64,000 bases of DNA from Coleophoma eucalyptorum (lineage: Eukaryota > Ascomycota > Leotiomycetes > Helotiales > Dermateaceae): NCBI GenBank assembly GCA_026120035.1, contig JALRME010000042.1, positions 124,001-188,000 of the forward strand, given 5' to 3'. Shown in pieces: positions 12,034-23,113 of this stretch (the stretch's first letter is position 1; each line of letters starts with the position of its first letter). The notes beneath the pieces are model-generated. The model was not told the origin of the DNA. It was given only the letters and a program-made list of their open reading frames with translations, and did no database searches. A program made the position numbers and the translations under genes.

Positions 12034-12847
12034 TAGCATATTACAAGTCGAAGATTATCACTTCAGCCAGTAGATACGACTTTTATCAAGAAAAAGGAAA
12101 GAAACCTAATCTACCTATCTAGGCTGCTCATTGAGCCAGTTTCATTCTGATGAACCTTGAATGTCCCATTTTAAGTCTCCTGGGCAAGAAGCGGTTTGTA
12201 CAGCAGTTAAGGGCTTTATTCTTGTAAGAAAATAACACCTGATAAATGTCTCAGTCTTGTATTATAAAATCAGCTCCTATAAAAAGTAATTCTACGTGCA
12301 ACTCCGTGTTAAAGTTCCATATCGTGCAGGTCGCCGTGTGCGTATTTCGCTAATATAAGCTCAGCAGAAACACTATCAATAATAGGGGATTTCGACACTA
12401 CAATAATCTAGTAATTGCAGAATTTATGGAAAATTAGAGCGACGACACTACCCAATTTTTAATTCTGACGAATGCGCAGTGTACTACCAAAAACGTCTTT
12501 CCACCAAGCTATTGATCCTACAGTCTTGGGATAATTCAAGTTAACTAGGGGTTCAAAAGAGGCCATAGGGAATATTGTAGCAACCTGGCTCCAATTCTGC
12601 GGCATTCCAAGTTGTCACCTGTCATTTCGGCGATAATAACCGTCATTCTCGACAATAACAACATCGATATTTTGTAATTAAAAAATCCCAGTGCAGTTCC
12701 AGTATCTCTACCGCTCATTTCACTAGTCTCATCACCTAATAGATGAGGTAAAGTTCATGCTGCACCAAGTTGAAGGTTTTAATCAAATGAGGCTGGCATC
12801 TTCACTAATGTCTTCCTTAAAAGGTCGTTCCCAAACTATGAGGCACG
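12034..12847. other. Intergenic AT-rich region, about 810 bp
   Basis: Between the MFS relic and the HET relic. AT-rich, with no open frame or RNA gene that I can support. It may be decayed DNA of the same age as its neighbours. Confidence 0.5.
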
Positions 12848-14610
12848 CTAGACTACGAAATGTTCGTCGATGAACTCGGGGCTCCAGCCGTAGGCCCCAT
12901 AGAAGGCTAGAAATGTTGAGTCTTCTGGCAATTGGCCACTCTCGACAGTATAGCGAACTATTTTGTTTCCACAATTGTGAAATAGTCCCGCACGCTTCAT
13001 GCTTGTGTCTTTAATAATACCACCAAATAATCCCTCGATGGTCGCAGACATTGGAATGATAGCCACAGCTTTGATATTTCCTGCCGGGCTGGCCAGTAAA
13101 GGAAGAAGATCGTGATTCTGTCCTTCTTCTCGACAATACATAATGAACGACTCTATAGTTTCGTGTTGCTATACACCTTCTGGTAAAAGCTCTGCTAACG
13201 CCCCGTCGACTGCTTGCAGGCCCTCATCTAGACCTTTATATCCATTCTTTATCAAATGTCTTAACTCTATAGCTCGGTGTACCAAAGAAAGTATCTCGAT
13301 ATCATAAATAAACGGCGACCTAGATTCAATTTCGTTACCTTGTCGGATCAAAACTCTAGGGAGGTAGTCGTTTATGTAGAGGACTACAAGAAGGGGCAAG
13401 CTATAGCTGGAAAGCCCAGTCGTATTTATTCGCCACTCTAACTCCGCTACGTTTGCGAAGAAAGCCACCCTGTCTGAGACAACCTGATTAGTATAGCTTT
13501 TAATATATTGGAAAATGGATTTCAGACGGAAGCCATCTACGGGCCGTTGTCTCTCTTGAAGGTTTTGACCAGTTTGAAGGACACCGAGGAGTAGCTCTAT
13601 AGGAGCCCCATCAAAAGCAGTACAGATGCTCTAAGCTGCTTTATGGAGCGTTTCGAGTGAAAGCTGTAGCTCAGTATTTTCCGCTGAAGTCTGCTTTAGA
13701 AGAAATGACCAGAGAGCTGGAATAGATCCAATATTGTGGATAGGGAGTGCAACACCCTCCCAAAAGGGACTAATATAGTTAGACGCCATCAAGGAGGCCC
13801 TGACTTCGGAAGAAACTCGAAAGAGAAGATATATGTTTAATTGAGCGGAGTATCTCTCTTGAAACACCTAAGTCCTAGAGAACCAAAGGTCCCTCCGTAT
13901 GAACTTCAATAGCCTTATTATAAACTTAATGTTTTTAACATCCAGTAAAAACTCTAGCAGTGAATCTCCTATGTCAAAAGATTGCTCAAGACGGTTAATA
14001 ACGTTTGAAAACCTTATTAACGCTATAAATTAACCCCAATTCGTAAGTTCAAAATTCAAGAGGCCAATAGCAAACTTGGCCTGCTTATAATAATATATAT
14101 ACATTATAAATGTTTCTGTACATCGGCGTCATCCGTTTGATTAATGCACTCTTGATCAATCCAGATGAGGGAAACGCCTCGAGCAAGAGCGAAATTGATA
14201 GCTCTGAATATAATTTCTGTAGGGCTTCGAGGGCTTCTCTTAACGCCCTAATCGATGACGGATACCTTTAGGGCCGAGTCGGAAAGTGCTATATTTATTT
14301 GAACAAACGAATTCCAACAATATAAGATAGCTATATAGTTCACTTCATTATAATATTCCCCACTATCGATAATGGTATAAGTAACATCGTTAGCACAGAA
14401 GTCCGCGTCAAGCTCTAGCACACGAAGGAATCGAAGTTTCCTTAACGTATCTATAGAATTTAGAGCTTCCATTCCAGTGGCTCCATATTTGGATACATCG
14501 GAGTTAGGAATATTTGAGCCTCCAACGATACCCTCAAATGTAAAGTCAACATCTCGCTGTATACTCAGTCCAATATGATCCTTAATCAGGATTAAAGTGT
14601 ATCTGATGAA
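12848..14610 (-). pseudogene. HET-domain gene relic with six in-frame stops
   Basis: Read on the minus strand from about 14610, the DNA still encodes a HET protein: an N-terminal segment, then YIAILYCWNS (degraded SYCW motif), FALARGVSLIWIDQECINQ, FAIGLLNFEL, RRDLWFSRT-stop-VFQERYSA, and a long C-terminal part ending EFIDEHFVV. In-frame stops lie at 14248-14250, 14104-14106, 14030-14032, 13868-13870, 13631-13633 and 13169-13171. All are TAG or TAA. One frameshift lies in the AT run near 14085-14100; apart from it the frame is continuous for over 300 codons on each side. The stop replacing Trp in WFSRTW is TGG to TAG. The pattern fits repeat-induced point mutation. The gene cannot make a full protein. 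Confidence 0.85.
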
Positions 14611-15640
14611 TAATATAAATAGAGCTGCCTACTAGCTCGATGGCGACCCAAGTGCTGTGCCTGACCAGTGCGTGACGTTGATTTTATGGTAATAGATTCA
14701 AGTAGAACTCGATTTACAAGCCACCTTAAGAAGTTCGATCAAGGCAGTACACTTCAGCTTCTATACTTCGGTATTATAAAGGCCCTATATGATAGTGGAA
14801 GGGTTCGGCTGGAACTCATACGCGCATGCAGTCTCGTGAGCAGAAGGTTGGTAGAGTATATCAGGCGCTAAGTATAGTTGTAGCGACTCAACATCTCATT
14901 TTGATACCTCCAAGGCTGACTTTGACGCCTCCAAGGCAGAGTTTTAGGCACATTTCTATAGACTATGCCATACAGTAGTCGTATTCGAGGCTATGGTCGG
15001 ATATTTAGACTTCAAATAAAGAGCTAAAAGAAAGATAGATCTAGGAGCTATTGTAAGGCTAGGTATATGACTGAATGGTACGTTATTTGCGTCGGATGGC
15101 TTGGCTGCACAGTTGCTATGACGCTTCGTGGAACCCCTTGTTCGACAATCTGAATATCACGTGTAACTGTCTGACGCCAAAACAGAAATAAAACAATCAA
15201 TGTTAGGACCTAGCACCAGTTTCGCAAGCTACTGTACTTCTATATTTCTCTATCTTTCCATCCTATGCTTAAAAACTTGTTGATATTTTGGTCGGTAGTT
15301 GGTGTTATGACTGGTGCTCGGAGTTTCACTACCTAACAGCTTGAAAACAGTGATGAACCCAAAACATCAGCGATAAAGATGAGTGCTCTACGATACAGTA
15401 CTTCTGCACATGAGTATCCCGGATTCTGCAAATTCTACTCCTCTATCAACCTCGACTCGCTCTTTAACTGCGTCTTCGCAACACGTCATAACCATGGTTG
15501 GTCCCAGATATTTGAGCTGGGCTGGCTTTTCCAAATTAACCATGACGGTGTCACAGCAAACCTACCATGTCCATCCTATCAATTTATTATTCACTGCAGT
15601 GAATAACTTGTATTTCAGAATGACCATCGCCGCACCTGGT
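14611..15640. other. Intergenic region between HET relics, about 1 kb
   Basis: AT-rich. The only structure I see is a two-copy imperfect repeat near 14897-14940, with the unit CCTCCAAGGC plus GA-TTT spaced about 21 bp. No coding or RNA gene is supported. Confidence 0.45.
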
Positions 15641-15780
15641 TGGGATAAGAGAGCTTGGATTCTACAAGAAGCTGCCCTTTCAAGACGCCGCCTCTGCTCC
15701 ACCAAGAAGGAATATACCTCTGGTGCAAGAGATCTTCCACGACCTTCCCGAAATATATATGTCCGAAATTCAAATTAAAA
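15641..15780 (+). pseudogene. HET-domain fragment, frameshifted
   Basis: The plus strand encodes WDKRAWILQEAALSRRRL, the block in the second half of the HET domain (W-x-R-A/G-W-x-L-Q-E-x-x-L-S-R-R). Just after it the correct continuation (EGIYLWCKRSSTTFPKYMSE) lies in another frame, so the copy is frameshifted within this block. No usable start, no N-terminal HET motif in frame and no long downstream part are visible. It is a decayed fragment of a second HET gene, opposite in strand to the relic at 12.8-14.6 kb. Confidence 0.65.
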
Positions 15781-16219
15781 CCCCTATGAAGCACGATACT
15801 TGGTCCTCAAAGATCCTTTTCGAAGTACAGCCGGAGCAGAAGTGGAATTTCAGCTGATAAACTCTTCAGGTCTATAACTGAACTAAACCCAGATGATACA
15901 AGGCATTCTATAATCAAGAGTAATGAAAAAAGGCTTGTGAAGTCAATAGGGATTCCTCGCTTCCAAGGCACGCGCTGAAGTTGCTCGTTGCCTAGATTAG
16001 TCAGCTCCATCCGAACACATACACCGCATGATCCATCCTTGGAGATTCACTCAGTTGGACACATATCCCAATGTTCAAGATCAGCAAAGTGATTTAATCC
16101 CAGGTAGTCTTACGACTGAGTCAGTTCAATGCGTATATATATTTGTCGTTAGAAAGCTAGTCCTCGAAACTTCCAGCCTCACGATTTGGTTGGAACTCAC
16201 CGCAAATGTGCTACGCGAC

Positions 16220-17158
16220 ATGAGCCAGAAAATCAATACCTCACGGTTCTACTATCAGTGGGCAGGCCATGACATTTCTGATGTCTCCGCTTTCCGCTCC
16301 ACCACCCTTTCACTAAGACCCAACAAATCCATCATTTATTTGGCCGGTGACTCTTCCCTGGACAACAAATATTGGGTGCCATCAAGTGGCCCAGCCGGCG
16401 AGCCTCTATCGGTGGATGTGCCCGAAATCTATCGCGCTACACTTGATCGGCCCCAACCGAAGCCTGATATTGCCTTCTGGCTAAATCATTTGGTGGGCGA
16501 CCAGGCAACCGCACTCAACTTGGCCGTTGAAGCGTCAACCTTACGGGAGCGAGAGGAGGGTTTACTGGAACAGGATGACTTTATCCGAGACAATATCCGC
16601 TCTGAAGATATCCTCATTGTTTCAATAGGCGGCAACGACATTGCTTTGAAGCCAACGATTTCCACGGTGCGCCACATGCTACAGCTTGCCTGGTTGACTC
16701 CACGTAGCTGTCTTCAGCACGGAACCGCATGGTCGCTAAGCTACTTCACGAATATATTCAAGGATCAGGTTCAAGCGTATATTTGCAAACTCGTCGAGAA
16801 GCAAAAACCCCGCGCTGTTATTGTTTGCATGATATACTATCCTCTCGAAGCGAAAGCTTCGCAACAATCGAGTTGGGCTGATGTAGCATTGAAGATGCTG
16901 GGATATAACCTTTTTCCCGGTCAATTACAAGCTGCTATCAAGAGCATGTATGAATCCTCGACCCAAAAGATCGAGATTCCTGGAGTGAAGGTGGTGCCGT
17001 GTGCCCTTTTCGAGGCGATGGATGGAAAGAATGAAGCAGACTATACCGCCAGGGTAGAGCCGAGTGCAGAAGGCGGACGTAAGATGGCAGTGCAGTTGAA
17101 GGAGATCATCGACTCGTTGGCAACCGTGGCAGAGCAGCAAATTGACGTGGCAAATTAG
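16220..17158 (+). CDS. SGNH/GDSL-type hydrolase-like protein
   Basis: The frame is open from 16028, but Met at 16220 is preferred because the family-like sequence starts right after it (FYYQWAGHD) and the 64 residues before it look like translated leader; this gives 312 residues. Block I is IIYLAGDSSLDNKYW, with the GDS nucleophile Ser. Block III is VSIGGNDIAL with the oxyanion Asn. The usual block V DxxH is not seen; the C-terminal conserved stretch is DYTARVEPSAEGG. No signal peptide or membrane helix is present from the 16220 start, so a cytosolic esterase-like role is likely. The substrate is unknown. The stop is 56 bp from the stop of the convergent NmrA-like gene. Confidence 0.7.
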   Translation: MSQKINTSRFYYQWAGHDISDVSAFRSTTLSLRPNKSIIYLAGDSSLDNKYWVPSSGPAGEPLSVDVPEIYRATLDRPQPKPDIAFWLNHLVGDQATALNLAVEASTLREREEGLLEQDDFIRDNIRSEDILIVSIGGNDIALKPTISTVRHMLQLAWLTPRSCLQHGTAWSLSYFTNIFKDQVQAYICKLVEKQKPRAVIVCMIYYPLEAKASQQSSWADVALKMLGYNLFPGQLQAAIKSMYESSTQKIEIPGVKVVPCALFEAMDGKNEADYTARVEPSAEGGRKMAVQLKEIIDSLATVAEQQIDVAN

Positions 17159-17214
17159 TACAGCTAGAAAACTTCCCCTAACACAGAATTGAATTTCTCG
17201 TCAATCTACGGTCG

Positions 17215-17976
17215 TTAAGTACTCTTCTTACCACCACCCACAGCACTCACAGCCGGCAATTTGCGTATCCATTTCTCCTGCGCACCCTCAGCACAGTCGA
17301 CAAGCCATCTCGCTAATGCTCCTCTTGTCATCCCAAGCTTCCACTCCTTAGTGCCAACGCTCCCCGCATACGTCTCCTCCAGCCGGTCCTTCTCCCAGCT
17401 TTGCACATCGCCGCCGCCAGAAAGGCTACCTAATCTATACACCGTCCACTCTACCCCCTGGCCACTCTCTATAAACGCCTGTTCAATTGACCGGGCGGTC
17501 GTGTACAGCTCTGAGAAAACGATCCTAACAAAAATAACTAAAAGGGACGCAACAAGATGGAACTGGTCTCCGGGCTGATAGCCAGACGCGGCGCTCTGGG
17601 CCAGGATGCGCTTGACGCCGTGTTCTCGCATGAGATTCAGGATAGTTGAGCACCATGCTCCACACGGTGGATGGTTGCGCAAGCCCGCTGGGCCAAGAAG
17701 CGAGACGATGGTGGAGGACTTGGCGATGGCAGCTGAAAGAGCAGGCGTGTTGTCCATTTCCCCTTGGATCACCTTTTGCAACCTTTGTTAATAGAAGAAA
17801 AATCATGCAGGGCGGATTACTACCTCAAGTAATGGGTTGGAAGCTAGGTCTATGGGGATCTTGGATGGATTTCGTACATATGCGATGGTCGCGTGCTTTC
17901 GGTAGAGCAGTTCGCGAAGGAGACAGATGCCGGCTGGGCCAGTGGCGCCAAGAGCTAGGATTTGGTCACCCGCCAT
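17215..17976 (-). CDS. NmrA-like NAD(P)-binding atypical SDR
   Basis: Exon 1 is 17976-17824 and exon 2 is 17772-17215, joined over a 51-nt intron (GTAGTA donor, CTATTAAC branch, GCAAAAG acceptor, phase 0), giving 236 residues. The N-terminus has the Rossmann strand and glycine motif ILALGATGPAGICLLREL, followed by the typical VRNPSKI loop. After the intron comes VIQGEMDNTPALSAAIAKSS, the usual second strand-helix pair, then the strand VKRILAQSAASG. The canonical YxxxK active site is not clear, as in NmrA-like sensors and reductases. It is transcribed away from the Zn2Cys6 regulator from a shared 336-bp region, so co-regulation is plausible. Confidence 0.82.
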
Positions 17977-18312
17977 TTCATCAACAAAGCAATAGGCTAG
18001 CTAGTTGGCGACTTGAACGGAAGACTTTAAAGTGCTGTAAAGGATTGATCTCAAGTAGCCGTCGACTGCTTGTATAGCATCTTCACTGAGGGTTCTCGAG
18101 ACTTAGCGACCCGGCGCCATTCCCTTTTCAGAAAAAGGCGCGAGCTCCATGTCGCTCCCTGGCCACATTGTAAGCAGTGGAGCCGGTGGTAAGGGGGGTT
18201 TATGTCCGGCATTCAACCCTGAAATAAGCAGCAGCCACTTTTCACGAGCAACACGTCAAAACCTCCTTTGGATTTTAAACAAGCTCAATTGCAAAGCACC
18301 CTGCCAGTTATC
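17977..18312. promoter_or_regulatory. Divergent promoter region, 336 bp
   Basis: Lies between the start codons of the NmrA-like gene (minus) and the Zn2Cys6 regulator (plus). It must hold both promoters. No clear TATA box is seen; a few CGG and CCG triplets occur (for example CCGGCG near 18109), the class of half-site Zn2Cys6 proteins bind, but the pairing is not convincing. Confidence 0.5.
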
Positions 18313-20013
18313 ATGGTGTACCCAAGCCCTGGCTGTCTTACCTGCAAGAAACGCCGCGTGAAGGTGGGTAGTGAGCGTAGTTGCCACGGGCAGGCTCCGT
18401 TTTCCGAGCTAATTCCCGCCAGTGCGATACCACCCGGCCTACCTGTAGCCAATGTCACAAAGGAAGCCGGAGCTGCAGCTGGGAATGCAATGACGAAACG
18501 ACGATAATGCCTTTCCGGAGCGAGAATGCTTTTGCTCAGGGTAAGCCGCGGCGGCCGTGGAATCGCCCAGCCAATGAGAGACTACGAGGTATGAGGGCGC
18601 TGGCAACACCACCCACGCCGATTGCACAATCCCCATGTGTTTCTGTAGAGGCGCATGCTTTCAATTACTTTGTGCACAATTTCACCACCTGGCCTAACGA
18701 CATGCCTGATATCGGCCGTGATTATCTCACCTACGCTCTCTCCCACTGGGATCGTGCCCGACCCGATTCGAGTCTTCATCTAGCCGTATCGGCCTTCTCG
18801 CTTGCCTCGTTTGGACGGGCGAGGCATGTAAGCAAAGCTCTTGAAGCGGCCGATAGCTTTTATGGCCGTAGTGTTATAAAGACGCAGAGAGAGATCGGGG
18901 AGCTATCCGATGCAAACATCGACCAGCTTGTTGTTGCGACTCTGTTGATGTCTCATTACGAGGTCTGTCTGATATCCTTTTCTTGAAGAGTATAGTACGT
19001 GTACTGAACGCTTGGTAGAGCACTGTGTACGGAGCCGAGAGAAAATTTAGTCCGAACCGAGCTTCCCCTACCTCAGACGAGGTTGGCTCTCGGTTCTGGA
19101 AGAACGTGTGTCACTTTGAAGGAACTATGGGTCTTTTAAAGGTGCGGCAGCAGAGGGGATGTTCGCAGAGTATGCCACTGTATAGGGCTGTTCGACGGCC
19201 AATTGTAAGTAAACCCAGCATAGTCCAATACTCTCTGGTAGAATTTCTCGATATTGATTACATATCTTCTAGATTAGAGCATGCATCCTCCGAGGCACGC
19301 CCGTTCCAGTATGGCTTCAAGATGGCTCGCAGTATGGCGAAGAAGGTCCGACCTTGGATCTTGATTTACTTATGGTTCGGGTTGCCGCTCTACGATCTGA
19401 GTCCTTGAAAATCTTCCGTAATAAAACCCCCGAAATTCTACTTCCTATGAATAAAGTAAAACATGCGATAGCTGCGGTCCAAGACCTCGGAATGGCTCTT
19501 GCATTGTGGCCCCACGGCCTTTCCGAAGAGTGGGAATTCTCGACCCGCTCATCCACAGAAAGCCTTAATTCAACGAAGGCTGACTTTGCGGACAAGGCTT
19601 ATACCTATACCACCCATGGCCATGCAGTGGTCTGGATCCGGTACTGGGCTGTTTGTCTGGTTGTAAGCGGCATTCAAATGCGCTTGCTGTCGATCCCAAG
19701 CCCACAAGGCCCTCCTGGGTCAGCTATAAATGCACGACGGGAAGCGTGCCAGGAGAGGATAAACTCGCTAGTGACCGACATATGTCGCAGCGTTCCCTTC
19801 TTCTTTAACTCGAGTCAAGCTACCTATACTGAACCCGAGATTGTGCCCAAGATGGCAACCCTCTTAACCTGGCCATTGACGGTAGCTGCTAGCACCGAGG
19901 CCGTCCCCATGGCTCAGAAACAATGGCTGCAGTGCCGGCTGAAGACGATTGCGATAGTTCTCGCGGATGGCGTGGTGCAGTCTGCTGCGGAGAAGGACGA
20001 GTTCAAATTCTAG
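18313..20013 (+). CDS. Zn2Cys6 transcription factor, four exons
   Basis: Exons 18313-18363, 18423-18962, 19019-19204 and 19273-20013 join in phase 0 across introns of 59, 56 and 68 nt, giving 505 residues. Removing intron 1 restores a perfect binuclear zinc cluster: Cys at residues 8, 11, 18, 25, 28 and 35, that is C-x2-C-x6-C-x6-C-x2-C-x6-C, with the basic KKRRVK in the first loop. The rest is the helical fungal_trans_2-type regulatory region (FNYFVHNFTTWPND, GLLKVRQQRG). The protein is nuclear and binds CGG-type sites. Its nearest neighbours are an NmrA-like gene (divergent) and an SDR gene downstream, so it may be a local regulator. The zinc cluster is split by the first intron, and only the spliced model shows it. 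Confidence 0.9.
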
Positions 20014-20839
20014 CTGATGCAGCTGCGGGGGTTTTACCTTAACTTTCTATTGACAGACGTGGGAAGATTAATTGGCGATGGAATAATACCCAGCAGTGAT
20101 TCCAAGTTATGCTATATATGGACGCCTCTACATGATGGCTTAAACAACAAGAAGAGTATTAATGTAAAGCCAAACGTGAAGAGGAAACAAAAAAAAAGAA
20201 AAACGAATTAGCTGCTGCAGGTGGCTGAAAGCTCTTAGGAGAATTCCTGTTACTGAGTAGTCTCCATGTAGCAAATGCTCAGTATCAAGACTCACCCTCC
20301 ATCAAACTAGCGGAGGGCCAAATATAGCTTTTACATCCCCTTGTGGAGCGAAACTAGACAGGAAAAACTAATGCCTCAAATCCTTGTACATCACTTCAAG
20401 TATGATCTTCAAGTCCACATATATTCAAATCCGAGTTCTGAAGGCCATTGCAGAAGAGATCCCGGCGTCTTATTCTTCGAGGGGGAAGTGGTGAAAACGA
20501 AGCCATGCTACGTGATTTCGCGCGTTTTTCTGAAAAGGGTATAGCGCAAAGCTCAGCATCTCAGCGATCTCTATTTGACAGAATGGCGCGTCGCCCCGCA
20601 TTTAACATGTAAGCCGGCCTTAAACGGCTCGCTTCGCTAACTTTGGGACGGTCAGCTTGCCTTTGGCCCCATCAACCCATAAAACGAAGAACCACGATTG
20701 TACGTATGTGACTTCAGACAGAAATCTAATTAACCATCTGTAATGGAGCCTGCATAGAAATCGGAGCCTTCAATATCCGGTGATACAATGCTTTAGCGGA
20801 GTTAAGCCGGATTTCTCAGTCACTCTGCGAAGTCTGCCC
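20014..20839. other. Intergenic region, about 830 bp
   Basis: Holds the 3' end of the Zn2Cys6 gene and the upstream part of the SDR promoter. An A-rich run lies at 20189-20207. No further gene is supported. Confidence 0.5.
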
Positions 20840-20847
20840 TATATAAA
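20840..20847 (+). promoter_or_regulatory. TATA box of the SDR gene
   Basis: TATATAAA lies 150 bp upstream of the SDR start codon at 20997 and is followed by a pyrimidine-rich leader with repeated CATATATATCA-like sequence just before the ATG. This is a standard fungal TATA position for a strongly or inducibly expressed gene. Confidence 0.6.
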
Positions 20848-20996
20848 GTCGTAGGTCCTCCGGCTCAGAATCTCCATCAGTTCAATCATTCACCAGCTTT
20901 ATCTAATTAGAACAACCTTCATATCCGGTTACAACCTTCGAAACAACTTTCCATTTTTCACCAAACACTACACCTTAGTCATATATATCACTCACA

Positions 20997-21823
20997 ATGG
21001 CATCTAACCAGACCGTCATCCTCATCACTGGTAAGTACTCCGTTCTGAGTCGATCAAAGACATAAAGTGAACCTGTGTTCTAGGAGCTAGCGGTGGCATT
21101 GGCCTAGAGACTGTGATTGCCTTGGCACAGGCATCGCCGGACTTCGCCATCCTACTGGGAAGCCGATCCATCGAGAAGGGCCAAAAAGCCCTAGACGACG
21201 TCCAGACGTCTCATGGCAGCTCATTGCAGGGCCAGATCTCCGTCCTCCAGATTGACGTTACCGACCAAAAGTCCATCATCGCCGCCAAAGCGGAAGTCGA
21301 GGCTAAGTTCGGGAAACTCGACGTGCTCATCAACAATGCCGGCATCGCCGTGACCCAGCCGACCGACACGTTGACCAACCTCCGCGAGACCTTCGAAACC
21401 AATGTCTTCGGCGCGGCCGTGGTCACGGAAACGTTCGAGCCCCTTTTGCGAAAGTCTTCCAACCCTTACCTTATTTACGTCTCGTCGGATCAGGGCTCCA
21501 TCGCGAATCGCCTGGACCCGGCATACAAATGGTACAAGATCCGCGGCGACTTCTACCGCATGAGCAAGTCGGCGATGAACATGATGGCCGCGTGCCACCG
21601 GGTCAACTTTGCCGACTGGGGGTGCAAAGTCTGTGCCTTCAACCCGGGATTCTGTGTGACGAACCTCTCCGGGGAGGCGAATCGCGCTATTCGCATTCAG
21701 TACGGTGCGAGGGATGCGCGGGATCCTGCCAATGCGCTGGTGGAAATTGTGATGGGGAAGAGGGATGCTGATATGGAGAAATCGGGGATTGTCGACTTGG
21801 ATGGGGGCGTGGTGCCGTGGTAG
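20997..21823 (+). CDS. Short-chain dehydrogenase/reductase (classical SDR)
   Basis: Exon 1 is 20997-21030 and exon 2 is 21084-21823, with a 53-nt intron (GTAAGT..TTCTAG, phase 1), giving 257 residues. The intron falls inside the cofactor motif, which after splicing reads TGASGGIGLET at residues 11-21. NNAG appears as LINNAGIAV. The catalytic Ser and Tyr-Lys are visible as YVSSDQGS and YRMSK. The C-terminal phrase NPGFCVTNLSG is the usual PG loop. It uses NAD(P)H to reduce or oxidise a carbonyl/alcohol. The downstream half is GC-richer than its surroundings. Substrate unknown; many such SDRs (carbonyl reductase type) sit in secondary-metabolite or detoxification clusters. Confidence 0.9.
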
Positions 21824-22050
21824 ATACTCTCTGTATGTTTGTTTTGGCAATTAAGCATAGCACTTCGGTCATTTGAATGTATTTGGATATTAAAACAGCT
21901 ATGAACAGAAGACCTGAAAATTCCACCGGCGGTTCAGACTTTTCCGCACCCTTGACGCCCAGGAGCTTATTTTAATCAAAGTGGTACATCAACGGCAACT
22001 GCCAAGTCAACATAGACATGAAAGAACAGCTTTGATATTCCGAGCCATCA

Positions 22051-22754
22051 TCAACTGCTTGTATAAAAAATTATAAAGCAAACAATGGCTCCATATACAC
22101 ACAAACCACCAAATATACCCGGTGCTATCCCCAGGGCCGTTGGTTCATAGATGGCCGCAGTTAGAGACGCCGCAGCGTTAATGGTCAACCCCAGAGTTGC
22201 CAGTCCTAAGCGTGTCAGAATTTCCTCCCCAGTCTCTGGCATGGGGAATCTAAACTCACCGGAATTCAGAGTGGTGTTGTGCGAGGTGCGAAGTCGGATC
22301 AGAAGGTAGATGCCAAAGGACACGGCAACAGCTAAAGCACCTATAACCGGCCAAGGCATTTGATTAGCATCCCGCTAACCCACAAGATAGATCAGAGCGT
22401 ATTCTGATTGGAGGAAAAGGACGGCATACTCATGATATAGTAGAAACGATTAGAACTCCGATACTTGCGCACCTCAGCGGCCTTTTCGGCCGCGAGATCT
22501 TTCTGAATGCATTTATAGAGCGGGCTGGCCAGATCAGCACCAAATACCTCGGTGAGCGACTTCCGGCTCGCAGAACGCAGGTCCTCGCCCAGGCCGAATT
22601 TCCAACTGGCCACGGATGATCTCGCGGTCACGGGATCCAGCTCATAGTACGTGTGCAGGCGATTCGCGAGATACTGCCGCACGAGACTTGGCGGGGCGGA
22701 TTCGCTCGGGAGGTCGACGGGGGCCGCTATGTGGTTACTGCCATACGCTGCCAT
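22051..22754 (-). CDS. Small multi-pass membrane protein, function unknown
   Basis: Exon 1 is 22754-22430 and exon 2 is 22340-22051, with an 89-nt intron (GTATGC donor, GCTAATC branch, TTATAG acceptor, phase 1), giving 204 residues. The splice rebuilds the first membrane helix (YIMSALAVAVSFGIYLLIRL). Two further helices follow: LGLATLGLTINAAASLTAAIY and, at the C-terminus, GIAPGIFGGLCVYGAIVCFIIFY. The first 105 residues are soluble and helical, with many Arg/Lys in the last part (EKAAEVRKYRSSNRFYY). I do not recognise the family. A TATA-like run (TATATATATAT) lies on this strand at 22814-22824, 60 bp before the start codon. Confidence 0.75.
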
Positions 22755-22979
22755 GGCCGCGAAGAGGAGACTGCCGGTTGTTTGCGAAGAAATATTGTGA
22801 TAATGGTCGATTCTATATATATATGGGGTAGAGCACCAAGGACGGCTATGCTCTGCTCTTCAAGGCTGCAGCTTCAAATTCGTGCTCCTATCACGTAAAT
22901 GCTGCCTAGGCCCATAGCGCTAACCTCTTTTGGCGGTCCGCCCTATGTCAAATCGTGGCGGAGTGGTTTGGCCTTACAG

Positions 22980-23113
22980 CCTTACAACTTTACAACATTA
23001 CAACATTACAACATTACAACATTACAACATTACAACATTACAACATTACAACATTACAACATTACAACATTACAACATTACAACATTACAGCCTTACAAT
23101 ATTACAACATTAC
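22980..23113. repeat. 8-bp minisatellite, unit TTACAACA, about 16 copies
   Basis: The unit TTACAACA (equivalently TACAACAT) repeats without interruption about 14 times between 22990 and 23088. Slightly changed units (CTTACAGC, CTTACAAC) lie at both ends. Because 8 is not a multiple of 3, each frame reads an 8-residue repeat, which makes false open frames here. The array sits in the gap between the small membrane-protein gene and the NLR 3' end. It should be highly length-variable between strains. Confidence 0.95.
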
